From NCBI GenBank assembly GCA_014695295.1, contig JACJNY010000061.1, positions 1-64,000 of the forward strand: 64,000 nucleotides of DNA, read 5' to 3'. Shown here in pieces: positions 54,845 through 64,000 of this stretch (positions are counted from its first letter, which is position 1; each line of letters begins with the position of its first letter). Position numbers and translations under genes: made by a program. The notes beneath the pieces were generated by a model. The model searched no databases. It had not been told where the DNA came from and saw nothing but the letters and a program-made list of their open reading frames with translations. The DNA comes from Microcoleus sp. FACHB-61. Its GTDB lineage: Bacteria; Cyanobacteriota; Cyanobacteriia; Cyanobacteriales; Microcoleaceae.

Positions 54845-55861
54845 ATGGATATTGCACAACTAGATACTTGGTATTCTCCATCTCAACGCCGCACGGCTGT
54901 TTCGCTGTTGATGAAACGAGTAGGCGTAACTCGCACTAGGGCTGAATGCTTTGTAAGGCTTTGGGTTTACTTATCAGTGAAACAGCTTCAGGAAAGCCAG
55001 CCCCGTCTCAAACCACCGCTGGCGAAACTGGAATTGCCCGCAACAGAAGTGCAGTGCACTCACCGGGAAGCCGCCGAACTATTTTACTGCGATTCCGATC
55101 GCGGGAGCGATCGCGCCGCCGGAATGATGTTAGATAAATTAGCAGCCTTGGGATTGATCGCCAAACACTTTGATGGTAACGCTACGGCCATTCAAATTCA
55201 ACCTGTTTCAGAAATTTTAAATGTTGCCGAACCTCAAAAGCCTGTACAACTCGAATTAGATAATTTTAATCCTCGGTGCGACGCGGTTATTGTTGCAAAT
55301 TTATTAGCCACTAATTACAACTGGATGAACCGCAACACTAACACCGTCCCCTACAAAATTGCTAAAATCCTCAGGCTTTTGGCTAGACAATACTCAAAAG
55401 GGATGCGAGTTTTGCGCCGCTCTGATAATCTCAATCCAGTCGGGTTTTACTTACTTTATCCCACCGCTAGCGAATCAGAAGTAAATTTTTTTAACGCTCC
55501 TAGCAAAAGCCTTCATTTAAGTTCTATTTCCGATATCGATCCTTTCGATATGGCGCTACCAGGAGATCAAAATTGCCAGTCAGTATTTGTCCGCAGTTGG
55601 ATGATCGATCCGCAGTATTTGTCAGAATACCGAATTGCTTTTCTTGAAGACACACAGAAAATTTTAGGCGAAATGCAAACAGATTTTCCGAATCTTTGCG
55701 ATTTGTACACGCTGATGATTCACCCCATGTACGAAAAACAGTCCGTAGCTTTGGGCTTTCAGAAGACTAGCAGTGATAGTCAGTTATCTGTTTATTGGAT
55801 GTATTTAGCGTTGGATAGATTTTTGGGGCTCAATATCAAGGAAGCATTAGTTAAACTGTAA
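54845..55861 (+). CDS. conserved hypothetical protein (cyanobacterial type)
   Basis: 338 residues, no family named. Seen: an N-terminal helical domain, possibly winged HTH (RRTAVSLLMKRVGVTRTRAECFVRLWVYLSVKQLQ), a middle with ATEVQCTHREAAELFYCDSDRG, then a C-terminal part that alternates beta and alpha (FVRSWMIDPQYLSEYRIAF; QKILGEMQTDFPNLCDLYTLMIHPMYE) somewhat like a degenerate acetyltransferase fold. Monocistronic; serS is convergent. A DNA-binding/regulatory role is a guess. Confidence 0.7.
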   Translation: MDIAQLDTWYSPSQRRTAVSLLMKRVGVTRTRAECFVRLWVYLSVKQLQESQPRLKPPLAKLELPATEVQCTHREAAELFYCDSDRGSDRAAGMMLDKLAALGLIAKHFDGNATAIQIQPVSEILNVAEPQKPVQLELDNFNPRCDAVIVANLLATNYNWMNRNTNTVPYKIAKILRLLARQYSKGMRVLRRSDNLNPVGFYLLYPTASESEVNFFNAPSKSLHLSSISDIDPFDMALPGDQNCQSVFVRSWMIDPQYLSEYRIAFLEDTQKILGEMQTDFPNLCDLYTLMIHPMYEKQSVALGFQKTSSDSQLSVYWMYLALDRFLGLNIKEALVKL

Positions 55862-55902
55862 GATAACTCGGCGGTTTCAATCGCCGAGTGACGACAAACA
55901 GC

Positions 55903-57183
55903 TTACAAAGTCTCGCGACCCAAATAAGATTGCAGCACTTGCGGCACTTTTACTGTCCCGTCTGGCTGCTGGTAATTCTCCAAAATTGCTGCCATTGTGC
56001 GGCCTATAGCTAAACCGGAACCGTTCAGCGCGTGAATGAATTGAGTGCCTTTTTTACCCGCTTCTTTAAAGCGAATATTTGCCCGCCGCGCCTGAAAATC
56101 TGCGACGTTGGAACAACTGGAAATCTCGCGGTATTTGCCAGCAGATGGCAGCCACACCTCTAAATCGTAGGTTTTGGCTGCCGCGAAACCCAAGTCGCCG
56201 GTACACAGTGCGATCGTCCGATAAGGCAATTTCAGCGCCTGCAAAACTCCTTCAGCATCCTGCACTAACTTTTCGTGTTCTGCCTCGGAGGTACTCGGAT
56301 GCACGAGTTTTACCAATTCAACTTTATTAAATTGGTGCAATCGAATTAATCCCCGCGTATCTTTGCCGTAACTGCCAGCTTCGCGCCGAAAGCAAGGAGT
56401 ATAAGAACAGTGATAAATTGGCAACTGTTCTGCTGTCAAAATTTCACCTCTGTACAAATTGACAACCGGAACCTCAGAAGTAGGAATCAGCCACAAATCA
56501 TCTTGGTCGCACTTGAAACTTTCTTCAGCAAATTTTGGCAATTGACCCGTAGCAGTGAGGGATTCAGTGTTAACTAAAAGTGGGGGAATCACTTCTACAT
56601 AACCTGCTTTTGTGTGGCGGTCGAGCATAAATTGAATTATCGCTCTTTCCAGGGCTGCCCCGGCTCCAATTAAGGTAACAAAGCGGGGCTGAGCGATCTT
56701 TACTGCCCGTTCAAAGTTGATAATTCCTAATTTTTCGCCGATTTCCCAGTGCGGCAAAATATCGGGATTTTGGGGAATGTATTCGTCTCCCCAGCGCCGT
56801 ATTTCGACATTTTCCTCTTCATTTTTGCCGATCGGCGTTGACGGGTTCGGCAAGTTTGGCAGCGGCAGCAATAAAGCTTCTATTTGAGCTTTTAGGTCTT
56901 TTTCCTGTGCTTGCAGTTCGTTTGACTCGGTGCCGACTTCGTTGCCTTCTGCTTGCAAAGTTTGAATTTCGGGAGATTCGAGGGGTAAACCCGATTTTCT
57001 TTTTTGGCCGATGAGTTTGGCAATTTCGTTGCTGCGGGCTTGCAGTTGCGATCGCTTGCCTTCCAACTCCCGCTGCTGTTTGTCTAGTTGCAAAATCGGC
57101 TCGATTTCATAGTTACCTCCGCGCAGGTTGAGGCTTTCTTGCACGGCTTGCGGGTTTTCTCGGATTAATTTGAGGTCTAGCAC
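55903..57183 (-). CDS. serS: seryl-tRNA synthetase
   Basis: 426 residues. Class II synthetase charging tRNA-Ser. Seen: N-terminal coiled-coil arm (about residues 30-100), motif 2 [36 protein letters not shown] (serine-binding), [15 protein letters not shown] and motif 3 [19 protein letters not shown]. All catalytic motifs intact, normal length. A short hairpin (GTCACCCCTGAAGGGTGAC, 57301-57319) lies upstream. Confidence 0.97.
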   Translation of the reverse strand: MLDLKLIRENPQAVQESLNLRGGNYEIEPILQLDKQQRELEGKRSQLQARSNEIAKLIGQKRKSGLPLESPEIQTLQAEGNEVGTESNELQAQEKDLKAQIEALLLPLPNLPNPSTPIGKNEEENVEIRRWGDEYIPQNPDILPHWEIGEKLGIINFERAVKIAQPRFVTLIGAGAALERAIIQFMLDRHTKAGYVEVIPPLLVNTESLTATGQLPKFAEESFKCDQDDLWLIPTSEVPVVNLYRGEILTAEQLPIYHCSYTPCFRREAGSYGKDTRGLIRLHQFNKVELVKLVHPSTSEAEHEKLVQDAEGVLQALKLPYRTIALCTGDLGFAAAKTYDLEVWLPSAGKYREISSCSNVADFQARRANIRFKEAGKKGTQFIHALNGSGLAIGRTMAAILENYQQPDGTVKVPQVLQSYLGRETL

Positions 57184-57429
57184 AGATTTATTCTAAATCT
57201 TAGATTTTAGATCGGCTAGGACAAAACGAGATGATATAGAAGCTTTGCCAATCATTGACTCACTCAACCATAAGTTATTTTGATAAAAATAATCGTTGGG
57301 TGTCACCCCTGAAGGGTGACACCCCACAAATGTCTGCTATACTTGCAAATATTAGTAGATGCACCCTGATAATTTTCTACCCCAGCTAGCGATGGCAGGG
57401 GTTTTTTGTTGTGTGGCATGGACTAGAAG

Positions 57430-57525
57430 TCCTGGACGCACGATCAGTCTAAAAAACCCGGTTTCTCGCGATTGTCGTCTCAAATGAGGCAATTACGTTA
57501 AGAAACCGGGTTTTTGCGTCCAGGA
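57430..57525. repeat. composite inverted repeat (MITE-like) with terminator core
   Basis: Nested arms: TCCTGGACGCA (57430-57440) with its complement (57515-57525), and AAAAACCCGGTTTCT (57452-57466) with complement (57501-57515). Reading on the reverse strand, the inner stem is followed by a T-run, so it may terminate the porin transcript. Single half-copies occur near 30163 and 36428. Confidence 0.75.
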
Positions 57526-57557
57526 CTAGGTTAGTAAGTCCTAAAATATCTTTCTGC

Positions 57558-59192
57558 TTAAAAGTTAAAGCCAGTGCGAATCAACCAAACCCATTGAGTG
57601 TCGTTGCGACTGTCATTCTCAGGATTAACAACGACCCAAGCAGCAGGGGTGATAGAAATGTTGTCGTTGACCTGAAAGCGATAGAACGCTTCAATGTGAT
57701 AGGAAGTATCTCGCTCGCGGCGCACATTACTGCTCGTCACGCGGCCTGGCAAACCCACCAAAATCCCGGGTAGGTTGCCTTCACCTCCAACATCTGGGAA
57801 ACTTATCCCGATCGCTGCATACACAATATCGGCGCGATCGTCGCCGTCAACATTTAGCAAAACCACGCCACCTCTACCATCAGAAACGCTGCTAACACCG
57901 GAATTTTCTGCATTGGCGCGAGTATAAACGCCCCAACCGTGAACTTGCAACCGGGGAGCAAGGCGGTAGAATCCTTGTACGCCTACAGAATCGCTGGATG
58001 TAGCAATATTGTCCCCAAACGGTCGCGCAGCCAGAAAACTGCCCGTACCGCCTGTGAGGTCGGCTTTACCGCTTGGCGCAAAGGTACGAGAATAGGCTAC
58101 GCCAATGGCTCCGCGATCGCCCCGGTAGGCAAGCTGAACCAGAGCGTTGTACGAACCGTTGAATAAACCGTTACTTTGCTGCGAGAGATTGGGATTTCCG
58201 CCTACATAGCCCACAGTCAGGGTGAGGTTTTTGACGATCGTCCAGTTGACAGCAGCACCGCCACCTCCCCGGCGGTAGAAGGGATTGTATTGTCCGAACT
58301 TCGAGGGAATTCCCTGACTATCGCTGGCGATCGTTGGAGGAGTCAGCAAATCCGTAATATCGGGATAGCCAACACCTGTGGGGCCGACGGTCAGCGCCAG
58401 ATTAGAGGTCAGCGGGGTGACATACAATAAGTGAGGGACGGTGATGGTGTTATCGACATTGCCATCAAAGTTCAAGGCCGTCATATTTGTACCCGTCTCA
58501 TCGGCAATCCTCCTGCCCAAGTTGCCGAATTCCAAACGGGTTCTGAGCATATCGCGACCGGTGAAGCTGGTTTCCAAATTTAATCGCCCCCGGTTGGCAA
58601 CAATAGTGTTGGTGCGATCGCGCGAGTCCCCAACACTGTTACCCGAGGTATCTGTTACCACCACGATAATTTCCGCATTCAGCTTCGTCGTAGTCGAGAA
58701 CTGATTCGCTTCTAGTTCGGCTGTGCGTGCATCGAGAGTATCGACTCGACCTCGCAACACCGATAATTCAGTTGCAAATTCTGCTTGCAGTTTTTGGACG
58801 ATCGCTAAATCTTCCCGAGTAATCAGGTTGGTTGTTCCTGCGGCAATTAGTTCGCTGACTCGATCGAGACAGCTATTCAATCCTGCTGCAAATTCGTACC
58901 GCGTCAGCGCCCGGTTTCCTCTGTAAGTTCCGTCGGGATAACCGACAATACAGCCGTAGCGTTCTACTAGAGATTGCAGCGCCTGAAACGCCCAGTCAGT
59001 CGGTTTTACATCCGAGAGTTGAGAGACAGAATTCACCTGCGCGAAGGGTTTTTCTGCCAAGGTATTTAACGGTTCAGGAGCAACTAATCTATCAATTGGA
59101 ACCGCAAAACTTGGGGATGATGTTAGTAGAAATACACCAGGCGTTCCCAGTATAAAAGCAGTAATCAGGTGAGGAAAATGCTGGATGTGCAT
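57558..59192 (-). CDS. iron/solute-uptake porin (SLH + OprB type)
   Basis: 544 residues. Seen: a signal peptide (about 1-30), an SLH domain (about 60-115, DVKPTDWAFQALQSLVERYGCIVGYPDGTY), a coiled coil (130-165), and an outer-membrane beta-barrel (OprB/SomA type, 170-544) ending in an aromatic residue (F), the C-terminal barrel signature. The SLH domain attaches to peptidoglycan-linked glycans. Its start is 45 nt from the permease gene (59238), on the same strand, so it probably belongs to the sugar ABC operon. Confidence 0.92.
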   Translation of the reverse strand: MHIQHFPHLITAFILGTPGVFLLTSSPSFAVPIDRLVAPEPLNTLAEKPFAQVNSVSQLSDVKPTDWAFQALQSLVERYGCIVGYPDGTYRGNRALTRYEFAAGLNSCLDRVSELIAAGTTNLITREDLAIVQKLQAEFATELSVLRGRVDTLDARTAELEANQFSTTTKLNAEIIVVVTDTSGNSVGDSRDRTNTIVANRGRLNLETSFTGRDMLRTRLEFGNLGRRIADETGTNMTALNFDGNVDNTITVPHLLYVTPLTSNLALTVGPTGVGYPDITDLLTPPTIASDSQGIPSKFGQYNPFYRRGGGGAAVNWTIVKNLTLTVGYVGGNPNLSQQSNGLFNGSYNALVQLAYRGDRGAIGVAYSRTFAPSGKADLTGGTGSFLAARPFGDNIATSSDSVGVQGFYRLAPRLQVHGWGVYTRANAENSGVSSVSDGRGGVVLLNVDGDDRADIVYAAIGISFPDVGGEGNLPGILVGLPGRVTSSNVRRERDTSYHIEAFYRFQVNDNISITPAAWVVVNPENDSRNDTQWVWLIRTGFNF

Positions 59193-59237
59193 ATGACGAA
59201 GCTCCGCATAAGGAACCGATCGACCGAATTAGCAATA

Positions 59238-60242
59238 TTACGCTGCGCTTGAACCGGTGCGAACTTTGTCAATCGTCACTGCAATAATTATCACCAGACC
59301 TTTCACAACTAACTGCCAGAAGAAAGACACATTCATGAGAGTTAGTCCATTGTTGAGCAGGGCAATAATTAAAGCCCCCAGCAAAGTACCCCAAATAGTG
59401 CCAATTCCACCTGTGAAACTCGTTCCTCCCAAAATTACAGCAGCGATCGCATCTAATTCGTAGCCTTGCCCCAACATCCCCGTCGCACTGTAGAGGCGCG
59501 ACGCGCTCATAATTCCACCTAAACCAGAAAGCAACCCACTGACGCCATAGACAAATAACAGCACCCGACTCACCTTAATACCTGTCAATCGTGCTGCCCG
59601 GATGTTGCCTCCCACGGCGTAAATATGCCTCCCGAGAACAGTCCGCCGCAAGACAAACCAACTCGCTAAAACTGCGAGGAAAGCGATAATAACCAACCAG
59701 GGAATTGGGCCGACATAATTGTTACCTACCCAAGCAAAATTCAGATCTCTATTGATAACGGTAGTGCCGTTCGCGACTAAATAAGCAACTCCCCGCAAAG
59801 CTGTGTAAGAACCGAGGGTGACGATGAACGGAGGCAAACCTAAATAGGCAACTAGCGAACCGTTAAGCAATCCCAAAAAGACTCCGGCTATTAAGGCAGC
59901 CGGTACGGCAAACCAACCCAGACCTGGAACTAAGGAAACCAGCACCCCGACAACTGCCGTCACACCCAAAATTGACCCGACTGAAAGGTCTATTCCGCCA
60001 GTCAAAATCACAAAAGTCATGCCAGTAGCTAGGACAATATTGATCGATGCTTGCCGAATGACATTGATCAAATTTCCTACGGAAAGAAAGTTGGGCGTTA
60101 CCAGAGAAAAAATTACACAGATGGCAACCAAAATCGGCAGGATACCGGCAACTTGGATGAAATTTTTCCAAGCTTGAGCTTTACTTGTTTTCTGCCGATC
60201 GCTCCCTGAACTTCTGCTGGTTTTTGTTTGCGTTTGACTCAT
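59238..60242 (-). CDS. CUT2-type sugar ABC transporter permease
   Basis: 334 residues. Seen: BPD_transp_2 permease with about nine TM helices and the family motif near residues 75-100 ([19 protein letters not shown]), GALAGFVG-like GVFLGLLNG and the conserved [12 protein letters not shown] loop. RbsC/XylH/FrcC type. The start overlaps the ATPase gene stop by 4 nt. Substrate undetermined (ribose, fructose, xylose or inositol type). Confidence 0.93.
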   Translation of the reverse strand: MSQTQTKTSRSSGSDRQKTSKAQAWKNFIQVAGILPILVAICVIFSLVTPNFLSVGNLINVIRQASINIVLATGMTFVILTGGIDLSVGSILGVTAVVGVLVSLVPGLGWFAVPAALIAGVFLGLLNGSLVAYLGLPPFIVTLGSYTALRGVAYLVANGTTVINRDLNFAWVGNNYVGPIPWLVIIAFLAVLASWFVLRRTVLGRHIYAVGGNIRAARLTGIKVSRVLLFVYGVSGLLSGLGGIMSASRLYSATGMLGQGYELDAIAAVILGGTSFTGGIGTIWGTLLGALIIALLNNGLTLMNVSFFWQLVVKGLVIIIAVTIDKVRTGSSAA

Positions 60243-61783
60243 GATTTTACTACCTCTTTTGCACCAGTGGCATAAGCCATAATGTTTTCTTGCGTAATCT
60301 TTTCCCCAGTCGATCCGCCTACTTCACCGACGAGGCTTCCTGCTCGCATCACTAAGACGCGATCGCTCATTCCCACAATTTCCGGCAGTTCGCTGGAAAT
60401 CATCAAAATAGCTACACCTTTGGCTGCCAAATCGCTAATAATTCGATAAATTTCGCTTTTTGCGCCAATGTCCACACCGCGCGTCGGTTCATCTAGCAAA
60501 AGTACCTTTGGGTTGATAGCCAACCAACGCGCTAGCAGCAACTTCTGCTGATTTCCCCCAGAAAGATCCATTGCCCTGATGCTCGGACTTGCAAGGCGAA
60601 TCTGCAAATTATTAATAGCATCATTGACAACTTTCAACAGAAAATTTGAGTTGATAATGCCAGCTTTTGCTTCTCGATCGAGGACATTCATGGTGATATT
60701 CTCACCCGAACTTGCCTCCAAAAATAGTCCGAGAGCCTTGCGATCTTCTGGCACGTAAGCAATTCCGGCGGCCATTCCTTCATCGGGTGTCGAGACATTT
60801 AGATGACGACCTTCCAGTTTTACTTCACCACTTACCTTCCGATCTGCACCAAAAATTAGGCGGGCAAGTTCTGTTCTGCCGGCGCCAACTAAACCCGCTA
60901 AACCCAAAATTTCGCCCGCATAAAGTTTAAAACTGGCAGGCTTTACTTTGTGACCGTCGCTTAAATTTGTTACCTCAAGAACTACTGCACCCGGTGTTAT
61001 TTGATGCTTGTTTTCGTACAAATCCTGTAAAGAACGACCCACCATCATTTCCACCAGGCGTTCGGCAGAAATTTCGTGCTTTTCAAGAGAGCCAATATAC
61101 CCGCCATCTCGGATGACGCTCACGCGATCGGCAAGGGCATAAATTTCGGCCATCCTGTGGCTGATATAAATAATAGCGATGCCCTCATTCCGCAAGCGGC
61201 GAACCACTTCAAAAAGCTTATCTGTTTCGCGGTCTGAAAGCGCTGCTGTCGGCTCGTCCATCACTAAAATTCGGCTATTGTGCTTGAGCGCCCTAGCTAT
61301 TTCCACTTGCTGCTGTTCGGCAATTGAAAGTGTCGAAACCAGGTCTCCAGCCTCAAAATTTGCATCGAGGTTTTTCAAGACCTCAGATGCCTTGCGCCGC
61401 ATTTCATCTTGGTCTAAAAATGTACCTCCTTTCTTCAGCTCGCTGCCCATAAAAATGTTTTCAGCAACTGTCAGATTGGGGGCGAGATTGAGTTCTTGAT
61501 AAATAATCGCTATCCCTAAATCTCTGGCTTGACCTGGGTCGGTCATCTTAACAGCTTTGCCGTCTATTCTGATTTCGCCTGCATCGGCTATGTAGGCTCC
61601 CGCCAGAATTTTCATGAGGGTACTTTTACCCGCGCCGTTTTCCCCCATGAGGGCGTGGACTTCGCCCGGGTAAACGGTGATATTTACATCGTGCAAGGCT
61701 ACAAAACCGTTAAAGGTTTTTTTAATACCTTGCATTTCGAGGACGGGCTTAGTTTTTATTGAATCTTGAGTGCTATTTACCAT
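60239..61783 (-). CDS. CUT2-type sugar ABC transporter ATP-binding protein
   Basis: 514 residues, two ABC domains fused. Seen: first domain Walker [16 protein letters not shown], signature [15 protein letters not shown] and Walker [12 protein letters not shown]; second domain with a degenerate Walker A ([13 protein letters not shown]) and [15 protein letters not shown] / [13 protein letters not shown]. This is the RbsA/XylG type. Start ATG 61783 is chosen over 61834, as the preceding residues are unlike the family. Couples ATP hydrolysis to sugar import with the permease and binding protein. Confidence 0.95.
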   Translation of the reverse strand: MVNSTQDSIKTKPVLEMQGIKKTFNGFVALHDVNITVYPGEVHALMGENGAGKSTLMKILAGAYIADAGEIRIDGKAVKMTDPGQARDLGIAIIYQELNLAPNLTVAENIFMGSELKKGGTFLDQDEMRRKASEVLKNLDANFEAGDLVSTLSIAEQQQVEIARALKHNSRILVMDEPTAALSDRETDKLFEVVRRLRNEGIAIIYISHRMAEIYALADRVSVIRDGGYIGSLEKHEISAERLVEMMVGRSLQDLYENKHQITPGAVVLEVTNLSDGHKVKPASFKLYAGEILGLAGLVGAGRTELARLIFGADRKVSGEVKLEGRHLNVSTPDEGMAAGIAYVPEDRKALGLFLEASSGENITMNVLDREAKAGIINSNFLLKVVNDAINNLQIRLASPSIRAMDLSGGNQQKLLLARWLAINPKVLLLDEPTRGVDIGAKSEIYRIISDLAAKGVAILMISSELPEIVGMSDRVLVMRAGSLVGEVGGSTGEKITQENIMAYATGAKEVVKS

Positions 61784-61861
61784 CGCAAATACCGTAATTT
61801 TATGCGAATTACAAGTCGAGGTTTGCTCAATCAATTTGTGGAATTAATGGCAGATATATCT

Positions 61862-61888
61862 GTAGGGTGCGCCGGGCCGCGCACCTTA
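61862..61888. repeat. GTAGGGTGC...GCACCTTAC hairpin repeat
   Basis: A 9-bp-arm palindrome with a GCC/GGC core between the binding-protein and ATPase genes. It could serve as a processing or attenuation hairpin within the operon, lowering downstream expression. Confidence 0.65.
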
Positions 61889-61958
61889 CCCCTAATAGCG
61901 GCAGGACTACTAAAACAAAGTATTTTCGCAAACAACTCGATTTCCCGCGAGTCCTGAT

Positions 61959-62939
61959 TTATTCGCTGGTCCAGCCTTTATGTTGATGGACGTTTTCGCG
62001 ATCGATCAGCGCGACTGGAATCAGAATGTTTGGATTGGCTGGCTTGTTTCCTTTCCGAATGTCGTTCCCGACTTCAACTGCCTTGGCTGCCATGCGAAAT
62101 GGATCTTGAGCTGCTGTAGCCACAAAGAGACTGTTGTTCTGCTTGAGGGCATCTAAAGCTTCAGGTGCACCATCGACTCCAACAATAAAGAACTCGCTTC
62201 TTTGTGCCTGTTTGGCTGCTAATTCTGCACCAATGGCACAGGGGTCATTAATTGCAAAAACAGCATCAATTTTTGGGAAGGAAGTAAGCAAATCGCTCAT
62301 GACTCTCAATCCGCCATCGCGGCTGCCTTCTGCGTTCTGATCTTTGGAAAGAATCTTGAGATCGGGATATTTGGAGAAGACACTCTGGCAACCCTGAACT
62401 CGCTCGACCACTGAAGCGACGGGAGGCCCGTTGATAATTACAACGCTGCCTTTTCCTTTCAAGCGATCGGCTATATATTGACAGCTTACTTCGCCAGCTT
62501 GCACGTTATTTGAAGTAACTGTGGCATCCACGCCTCCCTCGGCGGCGGTATCAACTGCAATTATCGGAATTCCGGCTTGCTTGGCTTTTTCGACAGCGGG
62601 TGCAATGCCTTTGGTGTCCGCAGCATTGAGTACAATCATGCCGACATTAGAGGCAATAAAGTTTTCGATTTGATTAAATTGCTGATTTAAATCGTCGCCG
62701 CTGGAAACGAGAGTTGTCCTCACATTTGCACCGCCGAGTTTCTTGGCTTCGGCCTCAGCTCCCTTGCCAACTTGTACGAAGAATGGATTGCCGAGGTCGC
62801 GGACTGCTACAGCAACTGATGAAAGTTCGGAGTTGCTTGGTTGTGTGCTGTTTTGAGCGTTCTGGGAAGCTGCGGTGCAACTTGCCAGAGTGCTGCTGAG
62901 TAGACTAAAAAGACTGAGTGCGATCGTTACTCGTTTCAC
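61959..62939 (-). CDS. sugar ABC transporter substrate-binding lipoprotein (CUT2 type)
   Basis: 326 residues. Seen: a lipobox at LASC (Cys about residue 21) after a basic/hydrophobic signal peptide; periplasmic binding protein fold with VAVRDLGNPFFVQVGKGAE, IVLNAADTKGIAPAV, GIPIIAVDTAA, GSVVIINGPP and VFAINDPCAIGA, as in RbsB/XylF-type proteins. Start: GTG at 62939, with GGAG 6-8 nt upstream; the ATG at 63005 would add residues unlike a signal peptide. First gene of the operon. Confidence 0.93.
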   Translation of the reverse strand: MKRVTIALSLFSLLSSTLASCTAASQNAQNSTQPSNSELSSVAVAVRDLGNPFFVQVGKGAEAEAKKLGGANVRTTLVSSGDDLNQQFNQIENFIASNVGMIVLNAADTKGIAPAVEKAKQAGIPIIAVDTAAEGGVDATVTSNNVQAGEVSCQYIADRLKGKGSVVIINGPPVASVVERVQGCQSVFSKYPDLKILSKDQNAEGSRDGGLRVMSDLLTSFPKIDAVFAINDPCAIGAELAAKQAQRSEFFIVGVDGAPEALDALKQNNSLFVATAAQDPFRMAAKAVEVGNDIRKGNKPANPNILIPVALIDRENVHQHKGWTSE

Positions 62940-63769
62940 CTCAAACTCCAATGAAGGCTCGTTTGGAGAGAGTCGCTCGTAAATATGACGTTGCCAACCT
63001 AACATTAGCTTTGTTAGGTTTAAGCTCGAATACCTAATGTTTTAGGTGAGCGGCTTTTCTTTGTACATGATTGTACGAGATCGTGTTTATTTTAGGCTCA
63101 TAAAAATTTTTCACTCGGCTCGCCCGACTACTTGTGTTTACCGAAAAGATATGAATATTCAAACTATCTCGTCGATGCCCAAATAATCAACGATATGGAT
63201 TTTTTTTAATGCTTTATGAGCATTAATTTTTTGGCAAGGCGTGACCAATTTTTATGAGAATATTTTCGACAAAATCTTTCAGAAATTGCTTTTAAAACCT
63301 GGCCGAGTCATATTGAATTTAACTCTCTATATAGCTGACGATAACAGTTAAAAACTGGCTCTATATCTATCTGTGGATATACAATACTTTTACCAAAGAC
63401 TAAAAATGCGAGATCCTTGATCGGCACCGATATGCTAATCAGCAGTCGGGTCGGACGCGCCGCGCCAACTTAATAAATCTTAAATTTTGCTTGGGGTAGG
63501 ATATTGTAAAAAATCATTAAGTTTAAAGTCAATTACGGTAGACTATAGTAAACTGCAAACAAAGTCTCGCACTCACCGATGCAGCCGGTTAAAAAGCCCT
63601 AGTAAAAAAGCCGATCGTGGCTCAAAACCAACGGTGAGAGTAGGCGAGTCAAATATTGGCCTGTAAAACCTGCAATTATAGTTATCATGACATGGTTTAA
63701 AAGCGGTCGATAATGGCGCTCGCCCTTTTTGGCCAAGTCACTATACTGCAATAATTGTCTGCGCTGTCA
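62940..63769. other. 830-nt intergenic region upstream of the sugar ABC operon and a glycosyltransferase gene
   Basis: No gene, tRNA or convincing riboswitch seen. The sequence is AT-rich with a stretch near 63475-63520 of weak coding-like text and no frame longer than about 60 codons. It is a divergent region: promoters for both the ABC operon (left) and the glycosyltransferase (right) are expected here. Confidence 0.5.
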
Positions 63770-64000
63770 ATGGGTAAATCTGAGATGCGATCGGCAAATC
63801 ACGTGTTCTGTTTCCTAGAAATATTTGCCAGCGAAGGCGGTATTCAATCCTACGTTAAAGACATTTTCAAAGCTTACCTGTCCATAACCGCAGGGACAAA
63901 CTCGCCGCCACAAGCTGAAGTTTTGCTGTTGCGAGATTCCGAAGACTGTAACAATCCTTACGATTCAAAAAATCTGAAATTTTATTACCTCAAAACCGAG
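63770..64000 (+). CDS. N-terminal part of a family-4-type glycosyltransferase (cut by window edge)
   Basis: 77 codons. Seen: FLEIFASEGGIQSYVKDIF, the beginning of the GT-B N-terminal domain in GT4 enzymes (GG-x-Q-x-Y-V-x-D pattern), then a loop and LKFYYLKTE at the edge. ATG 63770 or 63785. Catalytic domain lies beyond the window. Probably acts on a surface polysaccharide or lipid. Confidence 0.8.
   Translation, partial: MGKSEMRSANHVFCFLEIFASEGGIQSYVKDIFKAYLSITAGTNSPPQAEVLLLRDSEDCNNPYDSKNLKFYYLKTE

Noticed and set aside
63475-63769. Leader RNA or riboswitch upstream of the terminal glycosyltransferase gene
   Set aside because: No conserved riboswitch core or stable helix set could be identified by eye.

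Overview
The window is chromosomal DNA of a filamentous cyanobacterium, most likely an Oscillatoriales/Microcoleus-type organism. The evidence is the dense scatter of HIP1-type GCGATCGC sites, a one-helix high-light-inducible protein, a DUF3611 (Tic21-like) membrane protein, an SLH-plus-OprB porin, mreBCD, and a heavy load of short interspersed repeats (heptameric AATCTAAA-type tandem repeats, GTAGGGTGC hairpins, GGCGGGTTT...AAACCCGCC elements). No rRNA operon, CRISPR array or complete insertion sequence was found.

Layout. 1-10.5 kb is a cell-surface polysaccharide region: a methyltransferase divergent from rfbC-rfbD, a large membrane protein, a DPM-type GT2, then a reverse-strand run of two big membrane proteins and an SGNH hydrolase. 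10.9-17.7 kb holds a PRC-barrel protein, smc (with an unusual internal insertion) and murA. 17.8-24.3 kb is the most unusual stretch. An M48 peptidase gene runs into tRNA-Leu(CAA). A roughly 0.75 kb block (M48 3' end, tRNA, start of the next gene) is duplicated. Between the copies lie gene debris and a transposase remnant. Then comes a 1139-residue modular protein with a propeller-like head, two repeated domains, a T/S/G linker and seven exact-length 31-residue repeats. A 21-bp direct repeat of the tRNA 3' end closes the block, followed by a truncated beta-lactamase-type gene. This looks like a small tRNA-targeted island.

24.3-44.4 kb is mostly core cyanobacterial genes: EamA transporter, spermidine-synthase-like protein, MerR regulator, Hlip, DUF3611, RodZ-like protein, speA, sugar nucleotidyltransferase, scpA, LapA-like and DUF3153 proteins, PmbA/TldE-like protein, ssb, mreBCD, HAD hydrolase, argB. 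SMC and its kleisin ScpA are both present but about 18 kb apart. 44.6-49.3 kb is accessory: DUF4926, a DUF433/DUF5615 toxin-antitoxin-like pair between GCGATCGC repeat arrays, a dynamin-like GTPase, a glycine-zipper mini-protein and an HTH protein.

49.4-57.2 kb carries a secreted glycoside-hydrolase-like protein, DUF948/YtxH small proteins, msrA, a 45-residue ORF, an IS630 remnant, an unrecognised cyanobacterial protein and serS. 57.5-63 kb is a reverse-strand CUT2-type sugar ABC importer (binding protein, ATPase, permease) followed 45 nt later by an outer-membrane porin gene, so outer- and inner-membrane uptake may be co-expressed. The window ends inside the start of a GT4-type glycosyltransferase.

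All calls come from reading the sequence and from remembered family features; no database search was run.
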